A DNA stretch of 64,000 nt from an uncultured Ramlibacter sp. (GTDB lineage: Bacteria; Pseudomonadota; Gammaproteobacteria; Burkholderiales; Burkholderiaceae_C): NCBI RefSeq assembly GCF_936925435.1, contig NZ_CAKZHQ010000020.1, positions 1-64,000 of the forward strand. The letters run 5' to 3'. Under the pieces are notes generated by a model. The model ran no database searches. It was not told the origin of the DNA and worked only from the letters and a program-made list of their open reading frames with translations. How positions within the stretch are numbered: position 1 is the stretch's first letter; each line of letters begins with the position of its first letter. The position numbers and the translations under genes were made by a program. Positions 57,501-63,799 of the stretch are shown here, piece by piece.

Positions 57501-57927
57501 TGGATACGGCCAGAGCAAAGTCTGCATCAATCGGCCGATTCGTAACGATGCTAAAGCGCAGCCGATTTTCGACCTGTTGGTCTCCAAATCGCCTCCGGTA
57601 GTCTGCGTCAGCCGCTACAAATTTCTCGAGAATCTTTTTTGCATCTGCTGCCACGAACGGTTTGTTCGCATTGACAACGGAGTATTTGAATTGCGAGATC
57701 TCAACGCGCTTCGCCGTCTCAAAAGCGCTGTCAATTCCATAGTAGAGGACTAGATCAGCAATTTCCGTAGCAGCATTGGAGACGTGCCGACCATCTTCAA
57801 CCGAGAACCCCTCGACGGCAATGGCATTGAGCTCGTCACGAGGCATCAAGAGCTCTAAAGAACGCCGTGCTGCCCACGTCTCGTGAAACTCATTACCGTC
57901 CTTTGCCGCTCGTGCTTTGTCAACCAA
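51517..57927 (-). CDS. Giant nuclease-STAND ATPase-repeat protein, Avs-like
   Basis: 2136 residues from a TTG start with AGGAG seven bases upstream. Residues 1-165 look like a DUF4297/Cap4-type nuclease (E39, D58 in EIADLVLYYG, Q79-x-K81 in ISQFKYS). The STAND ATPase follows, with Walker A AGGVGKT (291-297), Walker B LFLLIDAADN (388-397) and sensor SCRTER (432-437). About 1200 residues of helical repeats come next, and a compact C-terminal region of some 400 residues ends the protein. This order matches the Avs antiviral STAND proteins, in which the repeats recognise phage terminase or portal proteins and the N-terminal effector cuts DNA. The Avs subtype cannot be fixed by eye. The DNA is visibly richer in A+T than the chromosomal flanks. 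Confidence 0.8.
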   Translation of the reverse strand: MVDKARAAKDGNEFHETWAARRSLELLMPRDELNAIAVEGFSVEDGRHVSNAATEIADLVLYYGIDSAFETAKRVEISQFKYSVVNANKPFVAADAKKILEKFVAADADYRRRFGDQQVENRLRFSIVTNRPIDADFALAVSKLASGKVSHERRVIDQAHQVFAACNRSPRDLESFLSRLEMRGASGSLTALKADVATRIVDWSASSDYVAQGRLGALKALVRTKAGTEGANRNVIRLEDVLSALHVADARDLLPTPASFVGIGPVVSRSLAQKKVLENLFKQRPVLLHAAGGVGKTVFMQALASNLATQGEVILFDCFGGGNYRSVEDSRHQPQKGLLHVVNALASKGLCDLIIPGPLSTPDLLATARRRFNQAVQTLRRQDSSAKLFLLIDAADNSAQQAQDVHEKAFPTLLMETFSQMGMPEGVEMVASCRTERVPMTKGSSSPIQVQLPSFEREETSAFLAPRVAELSQTEVDIAQVRSEGNPRVLAHLVQEWEGLVRKSPVAKSAPIHVEQLIEQRLVRALRYVADQGLEEEVRAFLCGLTVLPPPVPVAEYAPAIGLAPEAVESFAADLAPLLDRTSLGIVFRDEPTETFIREKYGTDAVLLQRLAERLEKAQGASIYAARALPRLLGMTEATELALKLAFSADMPATLTSDLGKRAIRTHRLTTALSMACRQERRPEAIRLLVELASVAANGDRLDALIASYPDMVAAVGDSEALRRLFEIRTDWSGARHSRLALVHLLMGNADEASLHAESSRQWVRWYLNQEKPDSKVTAPAPLEIATLCAQRASKGDYGKALASLRVWRPWFGFLVAKEFARIAISHLKLVPQAFLTEVLAAPPMGPALYAACIQCVPDALSSQRAALIAKLAHACKARPDARPSGGDERFPLEDALLLAAANAVSIGAHRHARQILTQVRIPRPSYHSFQQSWPAERVSRWLVFSVLESLTRKKLPTLTDIVPREIRECLPRTLLREYAKEEIAARIESQARRRSKKAATREKQIEMDSYSIVRILTDSVATLMPLCVRFANAVREGRIGNASGIIDALAEAATPHFSHSESTRGLVRATAREMTLIALQLEPSDYPVLADRFVSTVTEESVIASAAGLECLEVLCRFHRAADVGPNLLPWINRLIEREDDASHKGHLLARVSRILWPISAEDSEHYFRQSMRQLNALGSADYETVHDLLPLVKELKERKLQPSHFQRLANLCEMNFHGEPSKFPWVEFASAAVAAQGVQSLVQIGRWCSRDAASYDYTAPPLVVELVRKKQLNVELGMVLLKLDELSETHWFTCGYVAGVFSDANPRDAETTARELIGILEKDSPSSTSTYSLESILETLKPRLAPGSASLAYLAQRIAALKALPHPAATPRTIAMAEAETRMGRRRLVGSQTDRRVSRIAIGCSPINVAEVAAALKAVAEVEQGWSVTRQFLRQLALRVAFGDRNRFLEVLTLVDGLELDLRLEVLEETCQAWESTSPSIGSRRTLYFERLLIQNAGDLVAQKWRFRGSFERIARLGGMTCERAAMAVAGNLTLLPVAVNAGHWLKLATYLAQADDGQATHDALVRLLSGPALSMAASYGDGEHQEEHAPAIDECAVVAGLVWMRLGSGDAFERWRGAHAVRMLVERARFDVVDALVVLYRAGVGGACSARSVRFHIWDAKLWLLIGLSRAAKDVPDLVRRYSGLLMEEAFAPRTPHVLLAEFSVAALRCAPKKLAHELKLESLLRKHDPAGGPRTRYDRVSSDPYTPGGVPTPDHGFVLDYDFRKHEAPFLGRLFGLPAWEVAGMLEKQAAEMDPGCPGMYDGHARHSRGSRSGVEGRFRGYGGHLGWHGLFLLTSQLLKVRSVAKASDDAADPWLEFMQRYGLTRSDGYWLHDGTDSHPLAAHCLLRTNRDEGEELLSNPSTLMELAGIQGGRPLGAIVVGGSWESRDDVKIEVSSAFAFSDRAMSACRALSKRHAHDVWLPQDDGDEGSDFGRIGREATFEPWIEYPRTRVGWDEFDPLATPSANSRPIPGLDFRSAIEISASDCFGRSWRDKSGLEVMRAFAWGARRGYGDQETKVVANALLCETKTLLRHLADTNRSLVILVKIDRYRNEHSKSPIRYRSMGAIGVLLADGTMPLLVPAAVVKRRSDW

Positions 57928-58053
57928 AGTAGCTCTCCTATCAGCTGGAATGTGCGGCTCATGAAGGCTCCCGCGTGTATTGAAGCATTCTCTGAATCGC
58001 TACCTCGGAGGCGCTGCCTCGAAGCTAATGCCCTATGCAGGTAGTGGAACCTT

Positions 58054-58521
58054 CTATGGAAGACCCATAACAGCACGAATCGCCAACAGCAGTTTCTTGA
58101 TTTCGACGTAATAGCCAAGCATCCTCGCGATAGTCACATCTGCGGATTGACCGTGGGCAATTCTGTGCCGGAGTGCGATGACGCTATCGAGCGCGTCCTT
58201 CGCCCGATCAACGAGTAAGGCATCAATTGCACCTTCCCATGTTCGATCAATCTGAAGAAGGTAAGTGCGAAGCTTCGCGGCGGTCAAATTGGTTGTTCGA
58301 TCGGTTAGTTTTACGACAAGATCCGCAATCAGTGGCTGGGCCCGTTGACGGACGAACTCACCAGTAATCTCGCGAATAGTTTGATCAAGGTATCCGGAGA
58401 CGAGTACGCATAGGTAGCGTGCGAAATCTGCCCGTAGTTCCAGCTGGCCAACATCCAGCAGTTGGATGCGTGCAAACGTCGCATCCAAATCCGCCTCATA
58501 TGACTTCTTAGGCGGCGGCAA
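58054..58521 (-). CDS. HEPN-domain protein (RiboL-PSP-HEPN-like), predicted RNase
   Basis: 155 residues, all helical, with the HEPN catalytic signature R-x4-H at R118-H123 (ALRHRIAHG). The N-terminal helices (LLDVGQLELRADFARYLCVLVSGYLDQTIREI) fit the MAE_28990/RiboL-PSP-HEPN group. HEPN proteins with this motif are metal-independent RNases used in toxin-antitoxin, CRISPR and abortive-infection systems. The TTG start (AGGAA seven bases upstream) overlaps the end of the DUF262 gene by 14 bases, so synthesis of the two is coupled. A 126-base gap separates it from the STAND gene. Confidence 0.78.
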   Translation of the reverse strand: MPPPKKSYEADLDATFARIQLLDVGQLELRADFARYLCVLVSGYLDQTIREITGEFVRQRAQPLIADLVVKLTDRTTNLTAAKLRTYLLQIDRTWEGAIDALLVDRAKDALDSVIALRHRIAHGQSADVTIARMLGYYVEIKKLLLAIRAVMGLP

Positions 58522-59605
58522 AGGCGTTCCTAGCCTTAGTTAGCCTAGCGGCCACTTGATCCTCCCGAGCAGTCGCCTTGCCAACCGCCGCAAGATACTC
58601 TTTGTCAGTTAGCAATTTCTCATAGGCCGCTTTCAATGCGACACTCGTCAAGGCAGGTCCAGCGTCAATTCGCTCCGAAACTCCGATCATTACCGAGTCA
58701 AATACAGCCGCGTTCAATGCCCTTCCGATGCGAAATGCATCCTTCCCTATGGCTGCGAAGACGAGGTCGACAGTCGAGCTGAACGCCGCTTTCATCTTGT
58801 CGGCGCCTATCCCCCCCGGCTCGCGATTCTTCTGTGCAAACGACGTCAAGTAGTCCTTCATCGGACTCTTGTATTTATCTGCAGAGAATCTCAGGGCCAA
58901 GAACCGAAGAACTAACTCGTGATCCTTTAACGTCTTCGAGACTGGCCCGAAGATTTCCCTCCATTTTGGTGCCGCATTCATTTCTCGAACAAGATGCATT
59001 AGGGGGCCAGGAACGAGCGCCACGCGAATTTCGTGTGCGGACAACTGGGTTCCACCCGAGTTGAGTCTTTCGAAGAGCGAATAGACGCTTCCAAGATCTT
59101 GGCCTTCGGCGGTCCTCTTAATCACGGTCGCATGAATAATGGAGTCATCGAGCGTCCGGCGGTCTGCCTCCTCCAAAGACTTATACGTCGCACCCTTAAA
59201 TTTCTTTTGCACATGTTCCAGTGCGAATTCCTTCTTGTTTATTACCCCGGAGTAGAAGGCTGCCAACGTGACAAGACGCTGCTGTCCATCGAGCACCAAA
59301 AGTCTTTTGTTCTCTTGCTGCACCAGAAAAATTCCAGGGACCGGAAGACCAAGAAGTAGCGATTCAACAAAGCGATCGCACTGAATTTTCTTCCACACAA
59401 ACTTTCTCTGGAACGCCTCGACATCGGTCACAAGTTCGTTGTCTGGATCGAAAGTCGGTATGACGATATCGTTGTTGGCTAGGCGCTTCACCAGTCCGTC
59501 AACCGGATAGTCAGCACCGTAAAAGGTTAGATCGAACGAGTAGTCAGCAGACTCCTCTTCTGGATCCACATCGTCAACGAGTTCGCTATTCAGATCGTCT
59601 GTCAT
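58508..59605 (-). CDS. DUF262 (GmrSD-N/ParB-like) protein
   Basis: 365 residues. The acidic N-terminal leader (MTDDLNSELVDDVDPEEESADYSFD) precedes the DUF262 core: FQRKFVWKKIQCDRFVESLLLGLPVPGIFLVQ (residues 65-96) and the nucleotide-binding LVLDGQQRLVTL with DGQQR at 106-110. DUF262 is the NTP-driven half of GmrSD type IV restriction enzymes and occurs in several phage-defence operons. The DUF1524 HNH half of GmrSD is missing; the overlapping HEPN gene could supply the effector. AAGGAG stands ten bases before the ATG. Confidence 0.87.
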   Translation of the reverse strand: MTDDLNSELVDDVDPEEESADYSFDLTFYGADYPVDGLVKRLANNDIVIPTFDPDNELVTDVEAFQRKFVWKKIQCDRFVESLLLGLPVPGIFLVQQENKRLLVLDGQQRLVTLAAFYSGVINKKEFALEHVQKKFKGATYKSLEEADRRTLDDSIIHATVIKRTAEGQDLGSVYSLFERLNSGGTQLSAHEIRVALVPGPLMHLVREMNAAPKWREIFGPVSKTLKDHELVLRFLALRFSADKYKSPMKDYLTSFAQKNREPGGIGADKMKAAFSSTVDLVFAAIGKDAFRIGRALNAAVFDSVMIGVSERIDAGPALTSVALKAAYEKLLTDKEYLAAVGKATAREDQVAARLTKARNAFAAA

Positions 59606-59621
59606 GTCGACTTTCTCCTTA

Positions 59622-59834
59622 TCACGATCTTCTCACACCGGTCGGAAGCGGTCGATAGCTTGCGAGCGCCGCGCTGAAGTACTGGGACTTCACTTCCCGG
59701 ACCTCGTGTGTGGCCACGTCGGGATGCAGCTTGAACTGCTCCAGTCCGAGTCCAATTTCCCGCTTATCTGCTGCAAACAGCTGCAGATGTTGAATGCCGT
59801 CGAAATCTGCTCCAGATAGAACAGTAATTGCCAT
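59622..59834 (-). CDS. Possible 70-residue leader gene of the defence-like block
   Basis: Begins MAITVLSGADFDGIQHLQLF, ends 16 bases before the DUF262 start and has AGGT before its ATG. No family is recognised. It could be a small regulator or the remnant of a longer gene. Supported only by position and a reasonable coding look. Confidence 0.35.
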   Translation of the reverse strand: MAITVLSGADFDGIQHLQLFAADKREIGLGLEQFKLHPDVATHEVREVKSQYFSAALASYRPLPTGVRRS

Positions 59835-60177
59835 CCAGACCTGACCTCACATAAGCCCTAGCTTGCTAAAGCGGGGAGAAATTAGGAGGAATAGACGTGA
59901 CGGCATTGAATGTCATCAGGCGTTGGGGACTCCGAGATCAGATGTCCCATTCGAGAGACCGCAAGGCGTACAGGCCTAGCTCGCAACAGCGTAAGAAGTA
60001 CCTGCGTGCGGAAGACGGAGCCCACGCAGCGCCAGCACGCTCGCCCCCTAAGCCGAGAAGCTAGCCACTTGGCTACGAATCGAGGCAACAAATCGCGGAG
60101 CCAGCGCCGCACTTTGAGTCAGGTCCACAAAATTTCGGTCAATGAGGGACGACGAGATTGCCCGGGCGCGGACAAAT
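59835..60177. other. Right-end non-coding island DNA
   Basis: No supported gene between the defence-like block and the right attachment region; overlapping ORFs in several frames look random. It probably contains the promoter of the minus-strand block. Confidence 0.35.
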
Positions 60178-60195
60178 TGCACACCCAATGCACAC
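60178..60195 (+). promoter_or_regulatory. Candidate integrase arm-type sites, right end
   Basis: TGCACAC at 60178-60184 and 60189-60195, starts 11 bases apart, mirroring the pair at 16002-16019. Confidence 0.5.
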
Positions 60196-60197
60196 GA

Positions 60198-60290
60198 TTA
60201 ACCTGGAACCCGCGCAAATCCTAGCTTTTCAGGCCGATCCATCATTGGGGCGACGGACAGGCGACTTGCAACGTAAGTTGTTGATTTCAT
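60198..60290 (-). pseudogene. dusA: Displaced native 5' end of dusA
   Basis: The minus strand from 60290 reads MKSTTYVASRLSVAPMMD. The last seven residues, SVAPMMD, are the start of the conserved DusA sequence at 15920-15899. Island sequence follows and a stop comes at 60198. It is the start of the original dusA gene, cut off by integration, and probably still carries the native promoter. Confidence 0.8.
60237..60254. other. Island attachment site (distal core)
   Basis: ATCCATCATTGGGGCGAC, a direct copy of 15898-15915 with differences at two positions that are silent in the DusA frame (VAPMMD is preserved). Confidence 0.85.
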
Positions 60291-60333
60291 TTGAGAAATT
60301 CAATTTTAATGCATCTCAAATGACATTGGGAAG

Positions 60334-61170
60334 CTAGGTTTCTTCTCCTCCGGGCCCGTGCTGCCCGACATGAAAGCCAAGCCGGCGCTCGGTATCGCTG
60401 TCTTGCTGGAGCCCCTGGGTCATCAGCTGCGCCACGCGTTGTCGAGGCTCCGGCCAGTGCGTGGTGCCTATGAACGCCTGGTTGGAGGCCCAGCGCTGCG
60501 CCTCGGATGGAATCCCTGCGCGTTCATTGATGAACTTCTTGGCCAGCTCCAGCGGACGCCTCTCAAAACCAGCAATGCGTCGCGCGAGTTCATTGACAAA
60601 GCCATCCAGCTGCGCATCCGGGAGCGCCCGGTTGATCCAGCCATAGCGCTCGGCGGTGTCGGCGTCGAAGTCGTCTGCCCCGAGCACGATCTCCAGCGCG
60701 CGTGAGCGCCCCACCAGCGCCGGCAACCAGTCCATCGCGCCGCCGCCTGGAACCACCGCGACCCCCAACTCGATTTGGGCAAACACGGCCTTTTCCCGGC
60801 TGGCAAACCGCATGTCGCACGCCAGAGCCAACTCGCTTCCGTGTCCACGCGCGCGCCCCCGTATCGACGCGATGCTCACCACGCGTGAATGCGCCAGGCG
60901 CGTCACGAAATTGGGCCACTCGCTGAACTCGGCGGCGCCAGGCGCATCGGGGATGACATTGCCTCGCACCATGTCGTAGTGCGCGACGAAGTAGTCTGGA
61001 TTGGCGCTGTCGAAGACAACAACCTTGAGTTGCTTGTCCGCTTCGATCCTGTCCATCAGCAGGCGCAGTTCGGCGAACATCTCCGGGTCATACAGGTTGA
61101 CCGGCGGGTTGTCGATGGTCACTCGCCAGATCAACGGGTTGCTCGCGTCCAGCTTCAAGCGGCCATTCAT
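60334..61170 (-). CDS. Enoyl-CoA hydratase/isomerase family protein
   Basis: 278 residues of crotonase fold, but atypical: the oxyanion segment reads VAHYDMVRGNVIP where most members have AG-x-D, and RARGHGSELALACDMRFAS replaces the usual GGG-containing loop. FAQIELGVAVVPGGGAMDWLPALVGRSRALEIVLGADDFDADTAERYGWINRALPD is family-like. Proteins of this kind may not use CoA substrates. The ATG overlaps the stop of the upstream cysteine hydrolase (ATGA at 61167-61170), so it is the last gene of the right-hand operon. Confidence 0.85.
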   Translation of the reverse strand: MNGRLKLDASNPLIWRVTIDNPPVNLYDPEMFAELRLLMDRIEADKQLKVVVFDSANPDYFVAHYDMVRGNVIPDAPGAAEFSEWPNFVTRLAHSRVVSIASIRGRARGHGSELALACDMRFASREKAVFAQIELGVAVVPGGGAMDWLPALVGRSRALEIVLGADDFDADTAERYGWINRALPDAQLDGFVNELARRIAGFERRPLELAKKFINERAGIPSEAQRWASNQAFIGTTHWPEPRQRVAQLMTQGLQQDSDTERRLGFHVGQHGPGGEET

Positions 61171-61811
61171 GCAAGTTTCTCCGTTGCGCCGTTCGTCAAT
61201 GCGGCCATCACCTCTTGCGTGGTCAGGATCGCATGCGCGTAAGTGGGACCATTGATGGCATGCGCGGCGTGCATTGCTTCATGTGAGAACGCCGCCGTGG
61301 CATCGCGCACGAGCGTGACGTGGTAGCCCAGTTCCGCCGCGTACTTGGCCGTGGTTTCGATGCAGGTGTTGGCCAGCATGCCCACCACGATCACCTGGTC
61401 GACGCCATGGCGGCGCAACTGCAGGTCCAGGTCGGTGTTGGCAAAGCCGCTGGAGGCCCAGTGTTCCTGGACCATCACGTCACCAGGCTGGGGCTGGAAA
61501 TCCGGATGCCACTCGCCGCCCCACGTGCCCACGGCAAACACCTGCGCCCTGTGGCTGCCCTGCAGGTATGGCGACATGTGCCGCCATGCGGAGAAATCGC
61601 CAGGCCGCGAGCGGTGGTGCGGCACGTAGAAGACCTGGATTCCGGCAGCGCGAACGGCGGCCACCACCTGACGCATGTTCTCGAGGGTGCCCACCGCATC
61701 CGCAACGGCTTGGGCGTGACCAGACAGCTTGCCTCCCTCGCTGAGAAAGTCGTTGTAGGGATCGACCAGCAACAAGCCGGTCTGGGCCGCAGGGTAGGAA
61801 GGCAGTGGCAT
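61167..61811 (-). CDS. Isochorismatase-family cysteine hydrolase
   Basis: 214 residues. Catalytic aspartate D17 (GLLLVDPYNDFLSEGG) and cysteine (VVGMLANTCIETTAKYAAELGYHVTLVRDATAAF) are present. In place of the usual K-H the sequence reads QEHWASSGFANTDLD, so the triad lysine appears replaced by glutamate, as I recall for a large clade of cysteine hydrolases. Substrate unknown. It lies in the operon between the DHDPS-type aldolase and the crotonase gene. Confidence 0.87.
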   Translation of the reverse strand: MPLPSYPAAQTGLLLVDPYNDFLSEGGKLSGHAQAVADAVGTLENMRQVVAAVRAAGIQVFYVPHHRSRPGDFSAWRHMSPYLQGSHRAQVFAVGTWGGEWHPDFQPQPGDVMVQEHWASSGFANTDLDLQLRRHGVDQVIVVGMLANTCIETTAKYAAELGYHVTLVRDATAAFSHEAMHAAHAINGPTYAHAILTTQEVMAALTNGATEKLA

Positions 61812-61953
61812 GGAAGCTCCTTTGGACGGTTCCGTCCGGAAGATTCAATGCTTCAGTGTGCAGGCGCGGCTTGGGTGGCGCATCGCGACAGTGGGCGATG
61901 GCGGGACAGTGCAGCGGGCGGATATTTCTCTATGCCCTTCGGGGAAGCTGGCG

Positions 61954-62859
61954 TTACTTCCAGCCGCTGACCAGCCGCTGGAGCTGGGCCAGGTCCGCTT
62001 CCGGCAGCGGCCAGGTGCTGGGCGGCCGGGCCGCTCCGCAGTCCTGCCCGGCGAACCGCAGCGCCGCTTTCACCACGCTCACGTTCGAGCCGTTGCGCTC
62101 GTGGGTGCGCAATTCCTCGAAGCTCGCGATGCCGGCGATCAATTCCATCGCCGGCGAGTAATCCCCTTTCGCAAGCGCCGCGTGAATGCGCACGGACAGG
62201 TCGGGCCGCACGTTGATCAAGCCCGAAGTAAAACCTCGCGCGCCCACCGCATACATGGGCGGGGCCCAGGGCTCGGCCAGGCCGCAGACCCAGGCCAGGC
62301 CGCGATCGGCCACCTGCGCCATGGCCTGGACCAGGCGCAAGGGCGTGGGCGACGCCCATTTCACGCCGACCACCTGGGGAATGCGGCACAGGGCTTCGAT
62401 CACCGGCAAGCCGATGGCGTCGTCACGCAGATAGAGCACGACAGGCAGGCCGTCCGCCGCATCGGCGATCCGGCGCACATAGGTGACCACCCCGCTGGGC
62501 GCGACAAAGGGATCGGTCAGCTGGTGCACCATCAGGGCAGCAGCCCCTGCCTTGCGTGAGGCGCGCGCCAGGGCGCAGGCGTCGTGCACGCTGCGCCCCA
62601 CTCCACCCAGCAAGGGCACGCGGCCACGGACATGTTCAGCCGCGGCATGCACCATGCGCTCGGCCTCCGCCATGGTCAGTCCGAAGAACTCGCTGGTGTT
62701 GCCGTTGGCCACCAGCACATGGACGCCGGCCTCGATGGCGCGGTCGACGACCGGCGCCAGGCGGTCCGGCGCGAGCTGGTCGCTGTCGTCGAAGGGTGTC
62801 ACCAGGATGCCGGAGATTCCGTCCAGCGCGGTGCGCAGGGATGTTGTGGATTCAGTCAT
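61954..62859 (-). CDS. Dihydrodipicolinate synthase/N-acetylneuraminate lyase-family aldolase
   Basis: 301-residue class I aldolase barrel. Family residues: GISGILVTPFDDSDQL, the GNTSEF motif (53-58), Y143 in VVLYLRDD and the Schiff-base lysine K167 in VVGVKWASPTPLR. It is not the lysine-pathway enzyme in this context; next to an epimerase-like and an enolase-superfamily gene it probably splits a 2-keto-3-deoxy sugar acid. The stop of the epimerase-like gene is six bases upstream, so it is co-transcribed. Confidence 0.9.
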   Translation of the reverse strand: MTESTTSLRTALDGISGILVTPFDDSDQLAPDRLAPVVDRAIEAGVHVLVANGNTSEFFGLTMAEAERMVHAAAEHVRGRVPLLGGVGRSVHDACALARASRKAGAAALMVHQLTDPFVAPSGVVTYVRRIADAADGLPVVLYLRDDAIGLPVIEALCRIPQVVGVKWASPTPLRLVQAMAQVADRGLAWVCGLAEPWAPPMYAVGARGFTSGLINVRPDLSVRIHAALAKGDYSPAMELIAGIASFEELRTHERNGSNVSVVKAALRFAGQDCGAARPPSTWPLPEADLAQLQRLVSGWK

Positions 62860-62865
62860 ATTGGC

Positions 62866-63789
62866 TCACTTCGAATGGGAAAAGACAGACAGGCGCAAGC
62901 TGCACTCCATGGCCTCGCCGGGCGCGAGCACCCGCCAGCCGGTGTCGGCACGCGCCGCGGCCAGGTTGGCGGCGTCCGCCACATGCGAGACCGGCTCGAC
63001 GCAGAAGTACGCTGCCGGACCCGGCCGATGCAAGACCAGGTGCTGCAGTGCGGTGGCCTGCAGCTCGATCGCCGGGCCGTCGGCCGCCACCATCCGCGCC
63101 TGGCCGTTCCACGCGCCGTAATAGCGCGTGCATTCGACCTCGGGCAAGGCTTTCGCCGATGCGTAGTCGTCCGCCGCACCGGTGGGCACCGGCGTGCTCG
63201 CGAGGAACTCGCTGTCCGCCGGCCAGACGCCGCACGCCTCGAACTGCAGGCTGTGCGCGAAGCGGGCCGGTACATAGGGATGGAAACCGCAGCCGCTGGG
63301 CATGGGCTCACTGTCCTCGTTGCTCACCCGCAAACTCAGCGAGAGACCTGCGGCGTCAAGCTCCACCAGCTGCTCGGCCCGGAACGCCCAGGGCCAGCCG
63401 TGGTCCCCCGCCACATGGACATAGGTCATGGTGGCGCGGTCCGCTGCGTGTTGCTCGAGAGACCATGGCCGCTGCTGGCTGACGCCGTGCAGCGCGTGCC
63501 GCTCGCCCGGGTGGAGTGGCATCTGCACCCGGCCCTGCGGCCCGGCCAGGCGGCCGTCGCGGATGCGGTTGGAGAACGGCACCAGGGGATAGCAGCCGGC
63601 CTTGGGCCACTGCGTGGATTCGAAACCGGTGGCGCGCACGGTGTCAGCAAGCGGCACCAGCCAGTCGATGGGTTCGCCCGCTGTGCCGACCGAACTGAGG
63701 CTGGTGATGCGCCCACCAGCAGCCGGCGCCAACGTCACGGCCAGCGCTGCGCAGCGCAGCGTGGTCTCGGGTGTCACGCTCAGATGCAT
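62866..63789 (-). CDS. Aldose 1-epimerase-like protein
   Basis: 307 residues from the ATG at 63789 (MHLSVTPETT); the frame is open to 63894. Galactose-mutarotase fold: GGRITSLSS, YPLVPFSNRIRDGRLAG (conserved NR region), ERHALHGVSQQRPW, DHGWPWAFRAEQLVEL, GCGFHPYVP with the catalytic histidine, and FCVEPVSHVADAAN with the glutamate. It interconverts sugar anomers ahead of catabolism. It lies ten bases after the stop of the dehydratase-like gene. Confidence 0.9.
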   Translation of the reverse strand: MHLSVTPETTLRCAALAVTLAPAAGGRITSLSSVGTAGEPIDWLVPLADTVRATGFESTQWPKAGCYPLVPFSNRIRDGRLAGPQGRVQMPLHPGERHALHGVSQQRPWSLEQHAADRATMTYVHVAGDHGWPWAFRAEQLVELDAAGLSLSLRVSNEDSEPMPSGCGFHPYVPARFAHSLQFEACGVWPADSEFLASTPVPTGAADDYASAKALPEVECTRYYGAWNGQARMVAADGPAIELQATALQHLVLHRPGPAAYFCVEPVSHVADAANLAAARADTGWRVLAPGEAMECSLRLSVFSHSK

Positions 63790-63799
63790 CGCCGTCCGC

